From the NCBI RefSeq assembly GCF_001279005.1, contig NZ_LGCN01000001.1, positions 1 through 64,000 of the forward strand: 64,000 nt of DNA, given 5' to 3'. Of the stretch, positions 49,824 to 59,131 are shown piece after piece (within the stretch, counting starts at the first letter, position 1; each line of letters opens with the position of its first letter). A program made the translations under genes and the position numbers. Below the pieces are notes generated by a model. That model did not search any database and was not told the origin of the DNA. It saw nothing but the letters and a program-made list of their open reading frames with translations. The DNA comes from Streptomyces caelestis (GTDB taxonomy: Bacteria > Actinomycetota > Actinomycetes > Streptomycetales > Streptomycetaceae).

Positions 49824-52214
49824 TCAGGCGCCGGCCGGGGCGGAGTGGGGCGTCAGTCCGGCTTCGGTGACGGCTTGGAGATGCTCGGGGGGCAGGCTGT
49901 CCCAGCGTTTGCGGAGGTTCTTGAGCCACTGGCCGACCTTGAACTCCTCGCCGTCGACGGTGACGGTGTCGCGTTGGCGGATGTGGAGGTGGCCTTCGCG
50001 GTCGCGGAAGGCGGCGACGGCCGCCAGGCCCTGGTCGAGTTGCCTCTGCTGGCGGGCGGCCCGGCCGGTGGGCTGCGGCGGTTCGTCTTCGGCGGGTTCG
50101 ATCAGGGTGATGCCCAGTTCGCGCACGAGTCGGAGCTGCTCGGGGTGGAGGGTGCTGTAGTCGGTGCTCTGGGCGCGGACCCATTCGCCGAGGGGTTCGT
50201 CGTCGTCGGTGATGAAATCGGCGGGGAGGTCGTCGAGGGTGATGCTGGCTTCGGCGTAGGTGCGGGCGGTGTAGTAGAGGCGCTGCCAGGTGATCGGCCA
50301 GGCGGGGTTCCAGTACGGGTCGATCTCGGCGAGAGCGAGGTCGGTGGGGTCGGGTTCGAGTCCGTTGTCCGCGCGGGTGCGGGCGGCGGCTCGGCGGTTG
50401 GTGAGCCAGCGGCCGAGGGCGAAGTCGCCGGCCATCTCGCCGGTGGGGGCGGCGAGGTGTCCGTGGCGGGCGGCCCAGTTGCGGGCGTGGAGGAGTCCGC
50501 GTTCGGCGGCCTGGGTCTGGAGGTTCCAGATGATGCTGAGGTGTTCGAGAGCCTTGATCTGGGCGGGCTTGAGGGTGCCGGCCGCGTACGCCTTGCGTGC
50601 CCGGTTGATCCAGCGGCCCAGTGCGAAGCCGTTCTCGTCGTCGTAGAGCCGGGGGACGTCGAGGTGCCCGTGGGTCTGGTGGTAGGCGGTGGCGGCTTCC
50701 AGGCCGCGCCGGAAGGATGCCTCGCGGGGGTGGAGGACGCGCAGCCGGAACGCCTGGGCGATGGTGTCGGCGGGGAAGGGGCGGTCGAAGACGACGTCCA
50801 CGGGAACGCCCGTCTCCTCGTCCTCGTCGTCCGGGGCCGGGTGGGCGGGCTGCTGGGGGACGGCGAGCCGGTCGGCGATGCGGTCGTCGTGCGCGCGCAG
50901 GGCCTGGAGGACGCGCCAGAGCGGCCGATACAGGTTGGAGTCCATGAGGTCGTCGGCGTCTTCGCCGGGGGCGACGTAGACGGGAACGATCAAGGTGGCC
51001 TTCTTGCCCTGGCCGGGCTTTTGGCGAAGGGCGCGGCCGACGGCCTGGACCGTGTCGACGATCGACTCCTTGGGGTCGGCGAAGACGACGGTGTCGATGC
51101 TGGGGATGTTGACGCCCTCGCCGAGAAGGCGGGCGTTGGCGATCAGAGTGCGGTGGGCGGGCTCGAGGAACTCGCCGGGGCGGCCGTCGAACCGGTCGAG
51201 GAGTTCGCGGCGGTAGGCGGGGTCCTGGGTGCCGTCGAGGCCGGTCGCCCACAGCTCGCCCGGGTCGGGGCAGCTGGTTCCGGTCTCGTCGAGGGCGTAG
51301 AGGAGGGCGGCGGTCTCGCGGAGGGTGCCAGCGAAAGCATGGGCGTCGGCAACGCGGTGGTGGAAGCTCACGACGCGGCGCAGGTCGAGCTCGGCCATGG
51401 CGCGCAGGACGGCGATCTGGAGCGCGGCCTGGCGCAGTTCGGCTTCGGTGGCCTTGTCGGAGATCCCGAGCCGGGTGCGGATGGTCGTCTCGTGAACTTC
51501 CATGACGACGACGCGGTAGTCGGCCAGGAGGTCTATGTCGATGGCCTCGGCGAGCGGGAGGCGGAAGCAGGTGTCGCCGTACAGGTCGGGGTTGTCCATG
51601 GATGCGACGAGTGAGTCGTCCTCGTCGTCTCCGGGCTCGCCGGCCGACCAGATGCGGGGGGTGGCGGTGAGGTAGAGCCGCTTGTGGGCGGGGATCAGCT
51701 CGTCGTCGTGGACGGCGGCCCAGCGTTTTCCCAGGTGGCCGCTGGTGCGGTGGGCTTCGTCGATGGCGATCAGCGACCAGGGAGGGAGGGCGAAGCGGTG
51801 GTGGGCGTCCTGGACGCGGTGCAGGGAGTGGTAGGTGGCGAAGACCGTCAGGCCGGGGTTCTGGTGGACGGTGGCGGTCAGGGCGGCCGGGTCGGTGGTG
51901 AATGCGACGGCTTCGCCTGTGGTGTTGGGGCGCTTGGAGCACAGGGCGAGGATGGGGCCGGTCATGCCGGCGGTGCGCCAGTCGTCGATGGTCTGGGCGA
52001 GGAGTTCCAGGGTGGGCAGGAGCACCAGGCGGGTGCCCTGGGGAGCGACGCGGGCGGCGGTGCGGGCGGCGACGTACGTCTTGCCGGTGCCGCAGGCCAT
52101 CACGATGGAGGTCCGGGCGGTGTGGCGCAGCGCGGTGTGGGCTGCGTGGACGGCCTTGGACTGGTGCGGGCGCAGCCTGATCCTGGGCGGCGGGGTGGTG
52201 ATGGTCGCGGTCAC
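49824..52214 (-). CDS. DEAD/DEAH helicase with helicase-associated repeats
   Basis: 796 aa. Superfamily 2 motifs: SIVMACGTGKTYVAARTA, LIAIDEAHRTSG, LYLTATPRIW, VSFHHRVADAHAFA, and VQAVGRALRQKPGQGKKA. The C-terminal half has at least three helicase-associated (HA) repeats of about 65 residues, such as AYHQTHGHLDVP...FALGRWINRARKAYAAGTL, and the shorter HLHIR...VGQWLKNLRKRWDSL. GTG 52214; AGGA is about 14 nt upstream. It lies 38 nt after tpg on the same strand. Helicase-like genes are known near Streptomyces linear ends (ttrA); I do not claim it is that one. Confidence 0.88.
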   Translation of the reverse strand: MTATITTPPPRIRLRPHQSKAVHAAHTALRHTARTSIVMACGTGKTYVAARTAARVAPQGTRLVLLPTLELLAQTIDDWRTAGMTGPILALCSKRPNTTGEAVAFTTDPAALTATVHQNPGLTVFATYHSLHRVQDAHHRFALPPWSLIAIDEAHRTSGHLGKRWAAVHDDELIPAHKRLYLTATPRIWSAGEPGDDEDDSLVASMDNPDLYGDTCFRLPLAEAIDIDLLADYRVVVMEVHETTIRTRLGISDKATEAELRQAALQIAVLRAMAELDLRRVVSFHHRVADAHAFAGTLRETAALLYALDETGTSCPDPGELWATGLDGTQDPAYRRELLDRFDGRPGEFLEPAHRTLIANARLLGEGVNIPSIDTVVFADPKESIVDTVQAVGRALRQKPGQGKKATLIVPVYVAPGEDADDLMDSNLYRPLWRVLQALRAHDDRIADRLAVPQQPAHPAPDDEDEETGVPVDVVFDRPFPADTIAQAFRLRVLHPREASFRRGLEAATAYHQTHGHLDVPRLYDDENGFALGRWINRARKAYAAGTLKPAQIKALEHLSIIWNLQTQAAERGLLHARNWAARHGHLAAPTGEMAGDFALGRWLTNRRAAARTRADNGLEPDPTDLALAEIDPYWNPAWPITWQRLYYTARTYAEASITLDDLPADFITDDDEPLGEWVRAQSTDYSTLHPEQLRLVRELGITLIEPAEDEPPQPTGRAARQQRQLDQGLAAVAAFRDREGHLHIRQRDTVTVDGEEFKVGQWLKNLRKRWDSLPPEHLQAVTEAGLTPHSAPAGA

Positions 52215-52252
52215 GGTGGTGGCCGGTCCTCTCAGCCGGTGACGGTCGGCGG

Positions 52253-52831
52253 TCAGGTGATGCTGAAGCGGATGTGGTCGATGCCGGTCAGCTCGACCTG
52301 TTGGAGGGAGGTGGCGCGGGTGCCGCCGTCGGTGAAGTAGTCGTCGCGCAGGCCGTTGGCGACGATCTGGGCGAGGTCTTCTTCGGAGGCGCCGGCCTCT
52401 TTGGCTTCGAAGAGGGCGGCCGCGGTGGCGGCGTCCAGGCGGCGGGTGAGGCGGCGGTAGCGGGGGTCGTTGGTGGTGCCCTTGGGGGAGGTGAAGCCGA
52501 ACTTTCCGCGGACGTCGACCTTGATGCCGCCGGTGGTGACGGCGGCCTGGAACTTCTTCGCCTTGACGATCGGCTGCCAGAGCTTTTTGACCTCGGCTTC
52601 GATGAGCGCGGCGGTCTCGGGCTTCGCAGTCTTGATCTTGTCGTCGCGGTAGCGCTCGACGGTGCGCTGGGACTTGCCGATCTTTTCGGCGACCGCGCGG
52701 GCGGCCTCGGCGCGGCTGACGCCCTTCTCCTGCTTGAGCAGGAAACGGATCCGGGCGCCCAGGGTCTTGGGGATCGGCTGGGAGTAGGCGGTCTCTGCGG
52801 CCTCTTCCAGTCGGTCTTCGATCAGTCCCAC
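52253..52831 (-). CDS. tpg: Telomere-protecting terminal protein Tpg
   Basis: 192 aa. MGLIEDRLEEAAETAYSQPIPKT, then RIRFLLKQEKG, then the HTH GKSQRTVERYRDDKI, then KLWQPIVKAK and GKFGFTSPKGTTNDPRYR, all match the Tpg family of Streptomyces linear replicons. Tpg is covalently linked to the 5' ends and primes end patching. It is encoded just downstream of tap (21-nt gap), as in known tap-tpg pairs. This shows that the replicon, or the one this segment came from, is linear. Confidence 0.93.
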   Translation of the reverse strand: MGLIEDRLEEAAETAYSQPIPKTLGARIRFLLKQEKGVSRAEAARAVAEKIGKSQRTVERYRDDKIKTAKPETAALIEAEVKKLWQPIVKAKKFQAAVTTGGIKVDVRGKFGFTSPKGTTNDPRYRRLTRRLDAATAAALFEAKEAGASEEDLAQIVANGLRDDYFTDGGTRATSLQQVELTGIDHIRFSIT

Positions 52832-52852
52832 GTTCAGTCAGCTTCCTTGGGT

Positions 52853-55342
52853 TCAGGCCACGCGGACGAGCGAGTCGTCCTTGATCTCGTTGGCGATGTT
52901 CACTCCGTCGGCGAGCAGGTCCAGCGCCCAGTCGATGGTCTGGGAGCCCTGGTGCTTGACGGAGCCGGGGTTGACGCCGAGGCGGAACCCGCCGCGGATC
53001 GGCTGGCCGTCGGGGCCGTGGAGGAGGGGCAGCGGCGACAGGCTGTCGGTGGCGTAGACGACGCAGTCGGTGTTGACGGCGAGTGGGTAGCGGCCCGCAG
53101 TGGTGGCGAGGTTGTGCATCTTGCGGTGCATGTTGGTCCGCGCCTTCGACAGGATCATGGCGCGGATGTCGGGCCGCCACGTGACCCGCTTCAGGGCCGG
53201 CCACGGGTCGCCGAAGGCGTGGCCGATGCCCATGTTCGGGCGCTGGCGCAGCTTGCCGATGCCGGACTTGGCGGTGGCCTTGATGGCGTTCGCCAGGGTG
53301 ACCAGCAGCGGGTCGCCGTCCTTGTAGCTGGCCATAGCCGCGAGGAAGGCTTCGTCGTCGAGGTCCTTGGTGACGCCGAGGTCGGCCATCACGGTCAGGT
53401 AGGCGTCGCGCAGCGTCTCGTACCAGGGCTGGAGGTAGGGGCTGTGGGTCTCACGGACCCAGGCCTCCATCGGGCGTACGTCGGCGCCGAGCTCGACGGC
53501 GTAGGCGACGGTGGGGGTGGCGTACCAGCCGGGGCCTTCGGGGCGTACGCCGCTGGGAGTGAAGGGGCTGGGCATGCGCGGGTCGGTCTCGATGTGGGAC
53601 AGGTCCACGTACCAGGAGCCGGGCAGGTCGGGGTCGAAGGCGGGGTTGCGGGGGTAGTGGATGGCCGGGCCGGTGCCGACGTGGAGGCGCCGGCACGCCG
53701 CCAGGAACGCCACCTGCACGTCCAGCGCGACGACGTGGGTGCAGGCCCGCTCGGTGTCGGTGATCAGGTCGGCGGGGCGGACCCAGATGCACGCCTCCTC
53801 GTCGAGGGCTTCGCTGGCGGGCCGGGAGCCTTCCTCCGGGTAGTCGGCGGCGACGACGGGGTGCTCGTCGGGGGCTTCGCACGGAGCGGGGTCGACGACG
53901 GTGTGGAGGGTGTGGGGCACCTTCACCGAGACGTACTTGTTCTCCTTCTCGCTCCACTCGGCCTTGGTGGGCGGGCGCAGCGAGGTCATGAGTTCCTCGC
54001 CGGTGACGGCGACGGTGCCGCGGGGGGTGATGACCAGGCGGGCGTAGGTGCCGAGCATCCGGGCGAGGTCGCCCGCAGGCAGGCCGCCGGCCTGCCCCCA
54101 GACGCGGTTTTCCAGGGCGCCCCAGGGCGTGAGGAAGAACTGGACGCAGTGGCGCTTGCCGTCGACGCGCTTGAAGACCCTCGGCCAGGGCCCGAACCCC
54201 GACTTGGTGAGCTCCCACCCGGCCTTGATGAGGCCCTTGACGGCCTTGTGGTCGGCCGGCAGGCGGAGTTCTTCCTGGTCCGCGAGGTCGGCGGGCAGGC
54301 CGAAGTGTGCGACAGCGCCCTCGGTGAGGACGAGGAGCGGGTCCTGGTCGAAGCCGTTGTCGTGGACCTTGGCCGCGCCCAGGCGGATCTTCCGCTTGTC
54401 CAGCGTCCACGTGGCCAGGGCCTGGAGGGTCTTGGCCGGGCACGGCACGGTGCGGCCGTCGACGAGGTGCGCGGTCAGGGCGCCGTCGGTGACGTCGAGG
54501 ACGGCCAGCGGCCCGTCGGCGTACTGCGGCGGCACCGGCTTCGCGGCCGGCTTCTTCGCCGTGCGGTTCACACGGCGAGAAGCCGGCGCGGCGCCCGGGC
54601 GGCGCGGCGCGGCCGACGGACGGGCGGTAGGTGCGGCAGCGGCAAGCGCAGTGGTCGAAGCGGCAGCCGGGGCTGCGGAGGCGGGTGTGACCGCCGCCGA
54701 GGCCGCATCGGCCTGCGGGACGGAGGCAGGCGCGGACCCCGCGGTGGGCCGGGTGCCGCAGCGGGGCATGCCCATGGCGGCCATGGCCTGGAGGTACACG
54801 TGGCGGGGCCGGCCACCGACGACACTCGACGTCGGGTGCCCGCAGCGGACGCATAGCCGGGTGACTCCCTCGGGCAGGTCGACCCAGGAGCCGGGAGTGT
54901 CGAACTCGGGTTCCGCCGTCTCCGTCTGAGCCGGGCTGGGCTCGGTGTTCTGCCAGTCGAGTTCGGGCGGATCCTCGATGTCGAAGTCGAGCTCGAGAGG
55001 GGTCTCCTCCACGGCGACCGCAGCGGGCACCGGTTCGGTTTCAGGTTCGGGTTCCAGGGTGGCGGAGTTGTCCTCCGCATCAGCGCGAGCCAGTTCGGCT
55101 GCGAAGTAGGCGAGAATCCTGGCGTAGCGCTGCCCCTTCTCGCCGCGCGGCGTGCGAGGAGGATCCGATTCCCAGGTCCACACGGTCTCGCGGCGCACGC
55201 CGGCGGCTTGGCCCATCTGCGTCACGGTCCAGCCGAACGCCTCGCGAAGCGTGGCACGCTCCGCCGGATCCGGCAGTTGTGGCACCGGGCCATCGAACCG
55301 GATTCGCTCGAGCACCGCTGCCACAGGGTCGCTGCCCCCCAT
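52853..55342 (-). CDS. tap: Telomere-associated protein Tap
   Basis: 829 aa. ATG 55342 is chosen for GGAGG 5 nt upstream. The N-terminal 90 residues hold an XRE-like HTH (FGWTVTQMGQAAGVRRETVWTWES), then a long acidic and Ala/Pro-rich linker with a CVRCGHP zinc knuckle, and the large conserved C-terminal region (YLQPWYETLRDAYLTVMADLGV; ILSKARTNMHRKMHNLATTAG; VYATDSLSPLPLL). Tap binds telomere overhangs and recruits Tpg. It is longer than the usual 740 or so, because of the linker. It is the first gene of the tap-tpg-helicase unit. Confidence 0.92.
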   Translation of the reverse strand: MGGSDPVAAVLERIRFDGPVPQLPDPAERATLREAFGWTVTQMGQAAGVRRETVWTWESDPPRTPRGEKGQRYARILAYFAAELARADAEDNSATLEPEPETEPVPAAVAVEETPLELDFDIEDPPELDWQNTEPSPAQTETAEPEFDTPGSWVDLPEGVTRLCVRCGHPTSSVVGGRPRHVYLQAMAAMGMPRCGTRPTAGSAPASVPQADAASAAVTPASAAPAAASTTALAAAAPTARPSAAPRRPGAAPASRRVNRTAKKPAAKPVPPQYADGPLAVLDVTDGALTAHLVDGRTVPCPAKTLQALATWTLDKRKIRLGAAKVHDNGFDQDPLLVLTEGAVAHFGLPADLADQEELRLPADHKAVKGLIKAGWELTKSGFGPWPRVFKRVDGKRHCVQFFLTPWGALENRVWGQAGGLPAGDLARMLGTYARLVITPRGTVAVTGEELMTSLRPPTKAEWSEKENKYVSVKVPHTLHTVVDPAPCEAPDEHPVVAADYPEEGSRPASEALDEEACIWVRPADLITDTERACTHVVALDVQVAFLAACRRLHVGTGPAIHYPRNPAFDPDLPGSWYVDLSHIETDPRMPSPFTPSGVRPEGPGWYATPTVAYAVELGADVRPMEAWVRETHSPYLQPWYETLRDAYLTVMADLGVTKDLDDEAFLAAMASYKDGDPLLVTLANAIKATAKSGIGKLRQRPNMGIGHAFGDPWPALKRVTWRPDIRAMILSKARTNMHRKMHNLATTAGRYPLAVNTDCVVYATDSLSPLPLLHGPDGQPIRGGFRLGVNPGSVKHQGSQTIDWALDLLADGVNIANEIKDDSLVRVA

Positions 55343-55408
55343 CTCCACCTCCACCCTCAGAACCCAAAATCTAACGCGAATCTAACGCACCCGGCACGAC
55401 GGCGCAAG

Positions 55409-55437
55409 CGCTCTGTTTGTGTTTCAGTATGTACTAT
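55409..55437 (+). promoter_or_regulatory. Recurring promoter, copy 4 (upstream of a tandem pair)
   Basis: TACTAT with a TG extended -10 and the conserved spacer half GTTTCAGTATG; the -35 (CGCTCT) is poor. It lies 34 bp upstream of copy 5. Confidence 0.55.
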
Positions 55438-55442
55438 AGTTG

Positions 55443-55471
55443 TTGTGCATTCAGGTTTCAATATGTAGTGT
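55443..55471 (+). promoter_or_regulatory. Recurring promoter, copy 5 (downstream of the pair)
   Basis: TTGTGC and TAGTGT are 17 bp apart (ATTCAGGTTTCAATATG) with a TG extended -10. Two copies in tandem precede the gene at 55590 and diverge from tap. Confidence 0.65.
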
Positions 55472-55589
55472 GATGGCTCGTTGGCCAGGCGGTCGGCAGC
55501 CGCGTTCGCAGCGTCGCCCCGCACGAGTCAGCCCCCTTGCCCGTCGGCAGCTCGCCCCCGTCCGACAAGACATCTGAGGAACAACAGCC

Positions 55590-56225
55590 ATGCCCTTCCA
55601 GTCCCCCGAGCCGGGAGAGCCCGCCGCGCCGGGATCGCGGATCGTCGTGGAGGCCGGCGACATCCTGATGCGCCGCAGTCTCACCGACCACGCCCCCGCC
55701 GCCCAGGTGCACGTGATCGACGCCGCCAAGGCCTTGGAGGACTTCCGCCTCGGCCACGGCACTGCGCTGCTGGAGCGTGCTGAGGTCCTCCTCGACCTGG
55801 CGATCGCGACGTTCCAGGCGCGCACCGGCGAGCACGACGAGGCCGCCTGGCAGGCCGCCGCGGTCTACATGGTGGAGCTGTGGGCGACGCGATACAGCGC
55901 GGCCCGCCCGACCGCGTTCGACCCGGCCCCGCCCCCGCCGTCCCGGTTCACCCCGGCGCATCCGCTGCGGCTGGAGACGGTCAGCCGCGAGGCCCACGAC
56001 CATATCCTCGGCGCCGGCCGGTCCCTTGAGCGCAAGACGCGCGGTGTGGACCTGATGGACGTCGTCCGCGCACAGCACGGCATCCACGAAGCCGCCCGGC
56101 TGCTCCACGACCAGCTCGACGGCCTGTCCATGCCGCTGTGGGTACTCATCGCCCGGTTCTGCGCCGAGGTACAGGCGGAGAACCTCCGCATCCTCAAGGC
56201 TCCCGCCCCCGGCACCACGGCCTGA
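55590..56225 (+). CDS. Hypothetical protein, 211 aa
   Basis: ATG with GAGGA 9 nt upstream, transcribed from the tandem promoter copies 4 and 5. Mostly helical (AKALEDFRLGHGTALLERAEVLLDLAIATFQ; AQHGIHEAARLLHDQLDGL) with a Pro-rich linker in the middle. No family was recognised. Confidence 0.7.
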   Translation: MPFQSPEPGEPAAPGSRIVVEAGDILMRRSLTDHAPAAQVHVIDAAKALEDFRLGHGTALLERAEVLLDLAIATFQARTGEHDEAAWQAAAVYMVELWATRYSAARPTAFDPAPPPPSRFTPAHPLRLETVSREAHDHILGAGRSLERKTRGVDLMDVVRAQHGIHEAARLLHDQLDGLSMPLWVLIARFCAEVQAENLRILKAPAPGTTA

Positions 56226-56298
56226 CGCCCCCCTTACGCTCGTTGCCGGGCGCGCCCGTCGCCTGGCACCAACCCTTCACCCCCGTTCAGGAGTTCCC

Positions 56299-56688
56299 GT
56301 GAGCACCAGCCCCTCCCCCGCCCCTTCCACCGTCGGCCGGGTCCGGGCCGGACAGTTGTGGCAGGACATGGCCCCCGACATGGTCGCCCGCGAGCGGATT
56401 CTGCGCGTGACCGACGTGAACGAGACGCACGCCGAGTGCGTGGTCGAGCGGGACAAGCAGGGCACGGCCGGCCGCAAGACGCGGCCGCTGGCCCTCAAGC
56501 GCTTCGCGACGAGCGCGTTCAAGCTGATCGAGGACGTCGTCGACGACGCCGACCAGCCGCTCTACGCACGCTTCCTGGCGGCGATGACGGCCGTACAGGG
56601 CACCAGCCCCTCGCCCATGGAGTACGCGACCGCGGCACTGCGCGTGCACCAGGAGGTCATCGCCGAGGCGGCGAAGGCCCAGGCCTGA
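56299..56688 (+). CDS. Hypothetical protein, 129 aa
   Basis: GTG with AGGAG 5 nt upstream, 73 nt after the 55590 gene and probably co-transcribed. The segment VRAGQLWQDMAPDMVARERILRVTDVNETHAECVVE reads as a small beta-barrel, as in proteins with KOW/SH3-like folds; the C terminus is helical. Not recognised. Confidence 0.65.
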   Translation: MSTSPSPAPSTVGRVRAGQLWQDMAPDMVARERILRVTDVNETHAECVVERDKQGTAGRKTRPLALKRFATSAFKLIEDVVDDADQPLYARFLAAMTAVQGTSPSPMEYATAALRVHQEVIAEAAKAQA

Positions 56689-57063
56689 CCGGCCTCGCAC
56701 AGCCCGCCTGCACGCTGCGGCCCGGCCGTCTAAAAAGGGCGCCGGGCCTGCGGCCCGTGGCCTCGGGCAGCCGCTCGTCCGATCACGGCCTCAACGAGAG
56801 ATGCTGGAACGCAGAGCGACGGATTGCGGTGCACCGCGCTGCGACACACCGCCGCGTCCATCTGTGCCTGGTCCATCGCGCGGGCAGGATGTCGGCCCGT
56901 TCGCTGTGGTCGACAACGCCGGCCAGTATCGTCAACCGCCTGAACGACAAGCCCCCTGTCCTGCGCTGTGTCGTACGCAAGGGGGACCGTGACCGAGTCA
57001 GGCGTCGCTCTCGGAAGCCCATCGTTGGACGAGGCCTGGGGCTCGGCGGATGAGGAGGCAAGC
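56689..57063. other. Non-coding gap
   Basis: 375 bp without a convincing gene. A weak hairpin (GGCCCGGC at 56719-56726 with 56741-56748) may end the transcript from promoter copies 4 and 5. Confidence 0.4.
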
Positions 57064-57312
57064 ATGCAGGGGCTGACGATCGAGCCTGTGTCGGAGATCC
57101 GCAGGTCTGCTGGAAACGCAACGCACACGGCGACCTTCAAGGTTGCCTTGGTGCCCAAGCCCTTCGACCGGCCGCTTCCGGTAGGAACGTCTTTCCACGT
57201 TTCGGAGGGAGGTTATAGGACCGTGGCGCCGGGAGTCGTGTACGCGACCGACGCGGACATCGAAGACGGTGACGTGACGATCATCTATGAGGTCGAGCAG
57301 ATCACCGCTTGA
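57064..57312 (+). CDS. Hypothetical protein, 82 aa
   Basis: ATG 57064 with GAGGAGG 5 nt upstream; upstream in-frame GTGs at 56968 and 56989 (the latter after AAGGGGGACC) would add up to 32 residues. A beta-rich protein (TATFKVALVPKPF; GVVYATDADIEDGDVTIIYEVEQI). Not recognised. Confidence 0.6.
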   Translation: MQGLTIEPVSEIRRSAGNATHTATFKVALVPKPFDRPLPVGTSFHVSEGGYRTVAPGVVYATDADIEDGDVTIIYEVEQITA

Positions 57313-57463
57313 CGACTGGTCCAGCCACGTCACCAGTCGTGTGCGAGCGATCAGGGCGACGTGGGCATGAAACGCTGCGCCAGGGCCTCCGGGGTTGGCT
57401 GACGCCGGAAGGGCGCCGCCCTTTGCCCGGACCACGCCACCTCCTCGTGCTCAGGGGGCGAGA

Positions 57464-58060
57464 ATGGCGGCCATGTCACTTGCCCTGGCCCGCTGTGCGG
57501 AAGCGGTTGCCCGTCTGCTCGATGGCTGCGGTCTGCTGGAGCCGGTCCGGCTGTGCATGAGCGACCGGGACGTGCAGGCGGAGGTGTGCGCGAGCGGGCC
57601 GGCCGCCTCGGTGAGCATGGCGCGTCTGGCAGCGGCGACGGGCAGCGAGGCGGCCGGACAGGCGGACGGCCGTGGCGACTGTGTGCTCACTGTGGACCTG
57701 GAAGGGGACGTGGTCATGGTCGCCGCCGTGGACGCACCGGCGCGCGGCGCCGTGCCGGGGGTCCGCTCGACGTCGACGCCGGCGGCGGCCGAGTTGCTGC
57801 GGACGCTGGCCTCGTGGGCGGCCGCACTGGACCAAGACCTGCTGCACGGGGCCCAGTTGTGGGTGGAGGACGACGGCCGGGACTTCACGGTCCGGCTGCT
57901 GGCGACAGCCACACGCGGTGACGACCTGGAGAGAGTCGCCGCTGCCGCCGGCGCAGGACTGCAGGGGATCCGGACACGGCGCACCGACAGCGGCCTGGAC
58001 GGGCGGGGAAGCCTCCCGTGTGGCCGGCTCGTTCATCTCGCCGTCGTCTGTCTTTCCTGA
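57464..58060 (+). CDS. Hypothetical protein, 198 aa
   Basis: ATG 57464 with GGGGG 7 nt upstream. Ala-rich, mixed alpha/beta (CVLTVDLEGDVVMVAAVDAPARG; AAELLRTLASWAAALDQDLLHGAQLWVEDDG). No motif was recognised. Convergent with 58141. Confidence 0.65.
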   Translation: MAAMSLALARCAEAVARLLDGCGLLEPVRLCMSDRDVQAEVCASGPAASVSMARLAAATGSEAAGQADGRGDCVLTVDLEGDVVMVAAVDAPARGAVPGVRSTSTPAAAELLRTLASWAAALDQDLLHGAQLWVEDDGRDFTVRLLATATRGDDLERVAAAAGAGLQGIRTRRTDSGLDGRGSLPCGRLVHLAVVCLS

Positions 58061-58140
58061 CGATCGCTGCACGATCGCCGGTCACTCGATCCCCGGCACG
58101 GTAAGCGGGGTCGCGCCCCGCGGCGACGAGTTGGCTCCGG

Positions 58141-58578
58141 TCACCGCTCGGCCTCACCAGAGGCCGGTGGTGCGGGCGGTACCGGACAGCCGTGGGCCTT
58201 GGCCGACCGCTCCGCGAACGCCTTGAGCGCGGCCCGCGCGTAGGCCAGGTCGTCCGCGGGTTGCTCGGCCGGCCGGTAGGCGCCGCCGCCCGCCGGGACG
58301 ACGATGAAGAAGGCAGGCTGCCCGCCGTCGCAGGTCGTGCTGGTCCAGTACCCCGCGGTGAGCAGTTCGCCCGCCCTCGCCCCAGCGGGGGCCTTCTCGT
58401 CGCGCCGCTCGAACGCCCAGTACTTCGCGTCCTCCGCGTAGGGCCCGTATCCGGCCGTCAGTACGTAGGACGGGTGGCCCTGGGAGTCGCCCAGGTGGCA
58501 CTCCTCCAGCGGCGCCGGGCCGCCCGTGGCTTCCCAGGCGCGCGCCACACATGCGGCAGGTGGTCCGGGGGGCCTCAC
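58141..58578 (-). CDS. Hypothetical protein, 145 aa
   Basis: The GTG start overlaps the preceding stop by 4 nt (GTGA), so it is coupled to 58575-59024. It has several cysteines (AACVARAW, EECHLGD, STTCDGG, HGCPVPP) and aromatic strands, like a secreted domain, but no signal peptide is encoded. Possibly a partner of the membrane protein upstream. Confidence 0.6.
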   Translation of the reverse strand: MRPPGPPAACVARAWEATGGPAPLEECHLGDSQGHPSYVLTAGYGPYAEDAKYWAFERRDEKAPAGARAGELLTAGYWTSTTCDGGQPAFFIVVPAGGGAYRPAEQPADDLAYARAALKAFAERSAKAHGCPVPPAPPASGEAER

Positions 58579-59024
58579 GCCACGTGCAGGTGCCGGCCTC
58601 GGTGCGGGGGCTTTTCGTCCTTCGTGGCGGGCGGTTCCGGCACGGCCTGGAGGGGGCCTGTCTCGGCGGTGTCCTCGGGCTTGCGGTTCAGCTTCGTCCT
58701 GAGGCTGTTGAACTTGCTCTTGATGTGCGGTGCGGTCTTCACGGCGACGGCACCGAGCGCGGCGGCGGCGACGGAGGCGGCGACGCCGATCACCACGCCC
58801 TTCGTGACGCCTTCTTGACGGCCTTCTTCCCTCGCCTCAGCCCTGATCTCGTCGAGTTCGGCGTCGGCCGGGTAGAGCACGGCGTGTCCAGCGAGCACGT
58901 TGGCGGCGTCCCGCAGGAGGGCGCTGATCCCCCCGGGACTGCTCGAATCCGAGAGGCTGGTCCCAGCCGGGCGTTCCACCACGAACACGTCTCGGATGGT
59001 CCCGGTCTCTTCGTCGTAGGCCAT
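58575..59024 (-). CDS. Single-TM protein, 149 aa
   Basis: ATG 59024, weak ribosome site. One hydrophobic segment GVVIGVAASVAAAALGAVAV near residues 75-95 follows an acidic helix (ELDEIRAEAREEGRQEGV), and a basic Pro-rich tail follows. Coupled to the next gene. Function unknown. Confidence 0.65.
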   Translation of the reverse strand: MAYDEETGTIRDVFVVERPAGTSLSDSSSPGGISALLRDAANVLAGHAVLYPADAELDEIRAEAREEGRQEGVTKGVVIGVAASVAAAALGAVAVKTAPHIKSKFNSLRTKLNRKPEDTAETGPLQAVPEPPATKDEKPPHRGRHLHVA

Positions 59025-59131
59025 GGGAGCACTGTAGGGGGCATCGCCTTGGCCGGGAGGGGGTATCCGGCGGTTGGCCCTTGGCCGAGGTGCTCTTCTG
59101 CCGGCTGCGCTGCCGCACCACAATCTCGGAC

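Noticed and set aside
49824..52214. Naming the helicase ttrA
   Set aside because: Position near telomere genes is suggestive, but I cannot confirm the family without a search.
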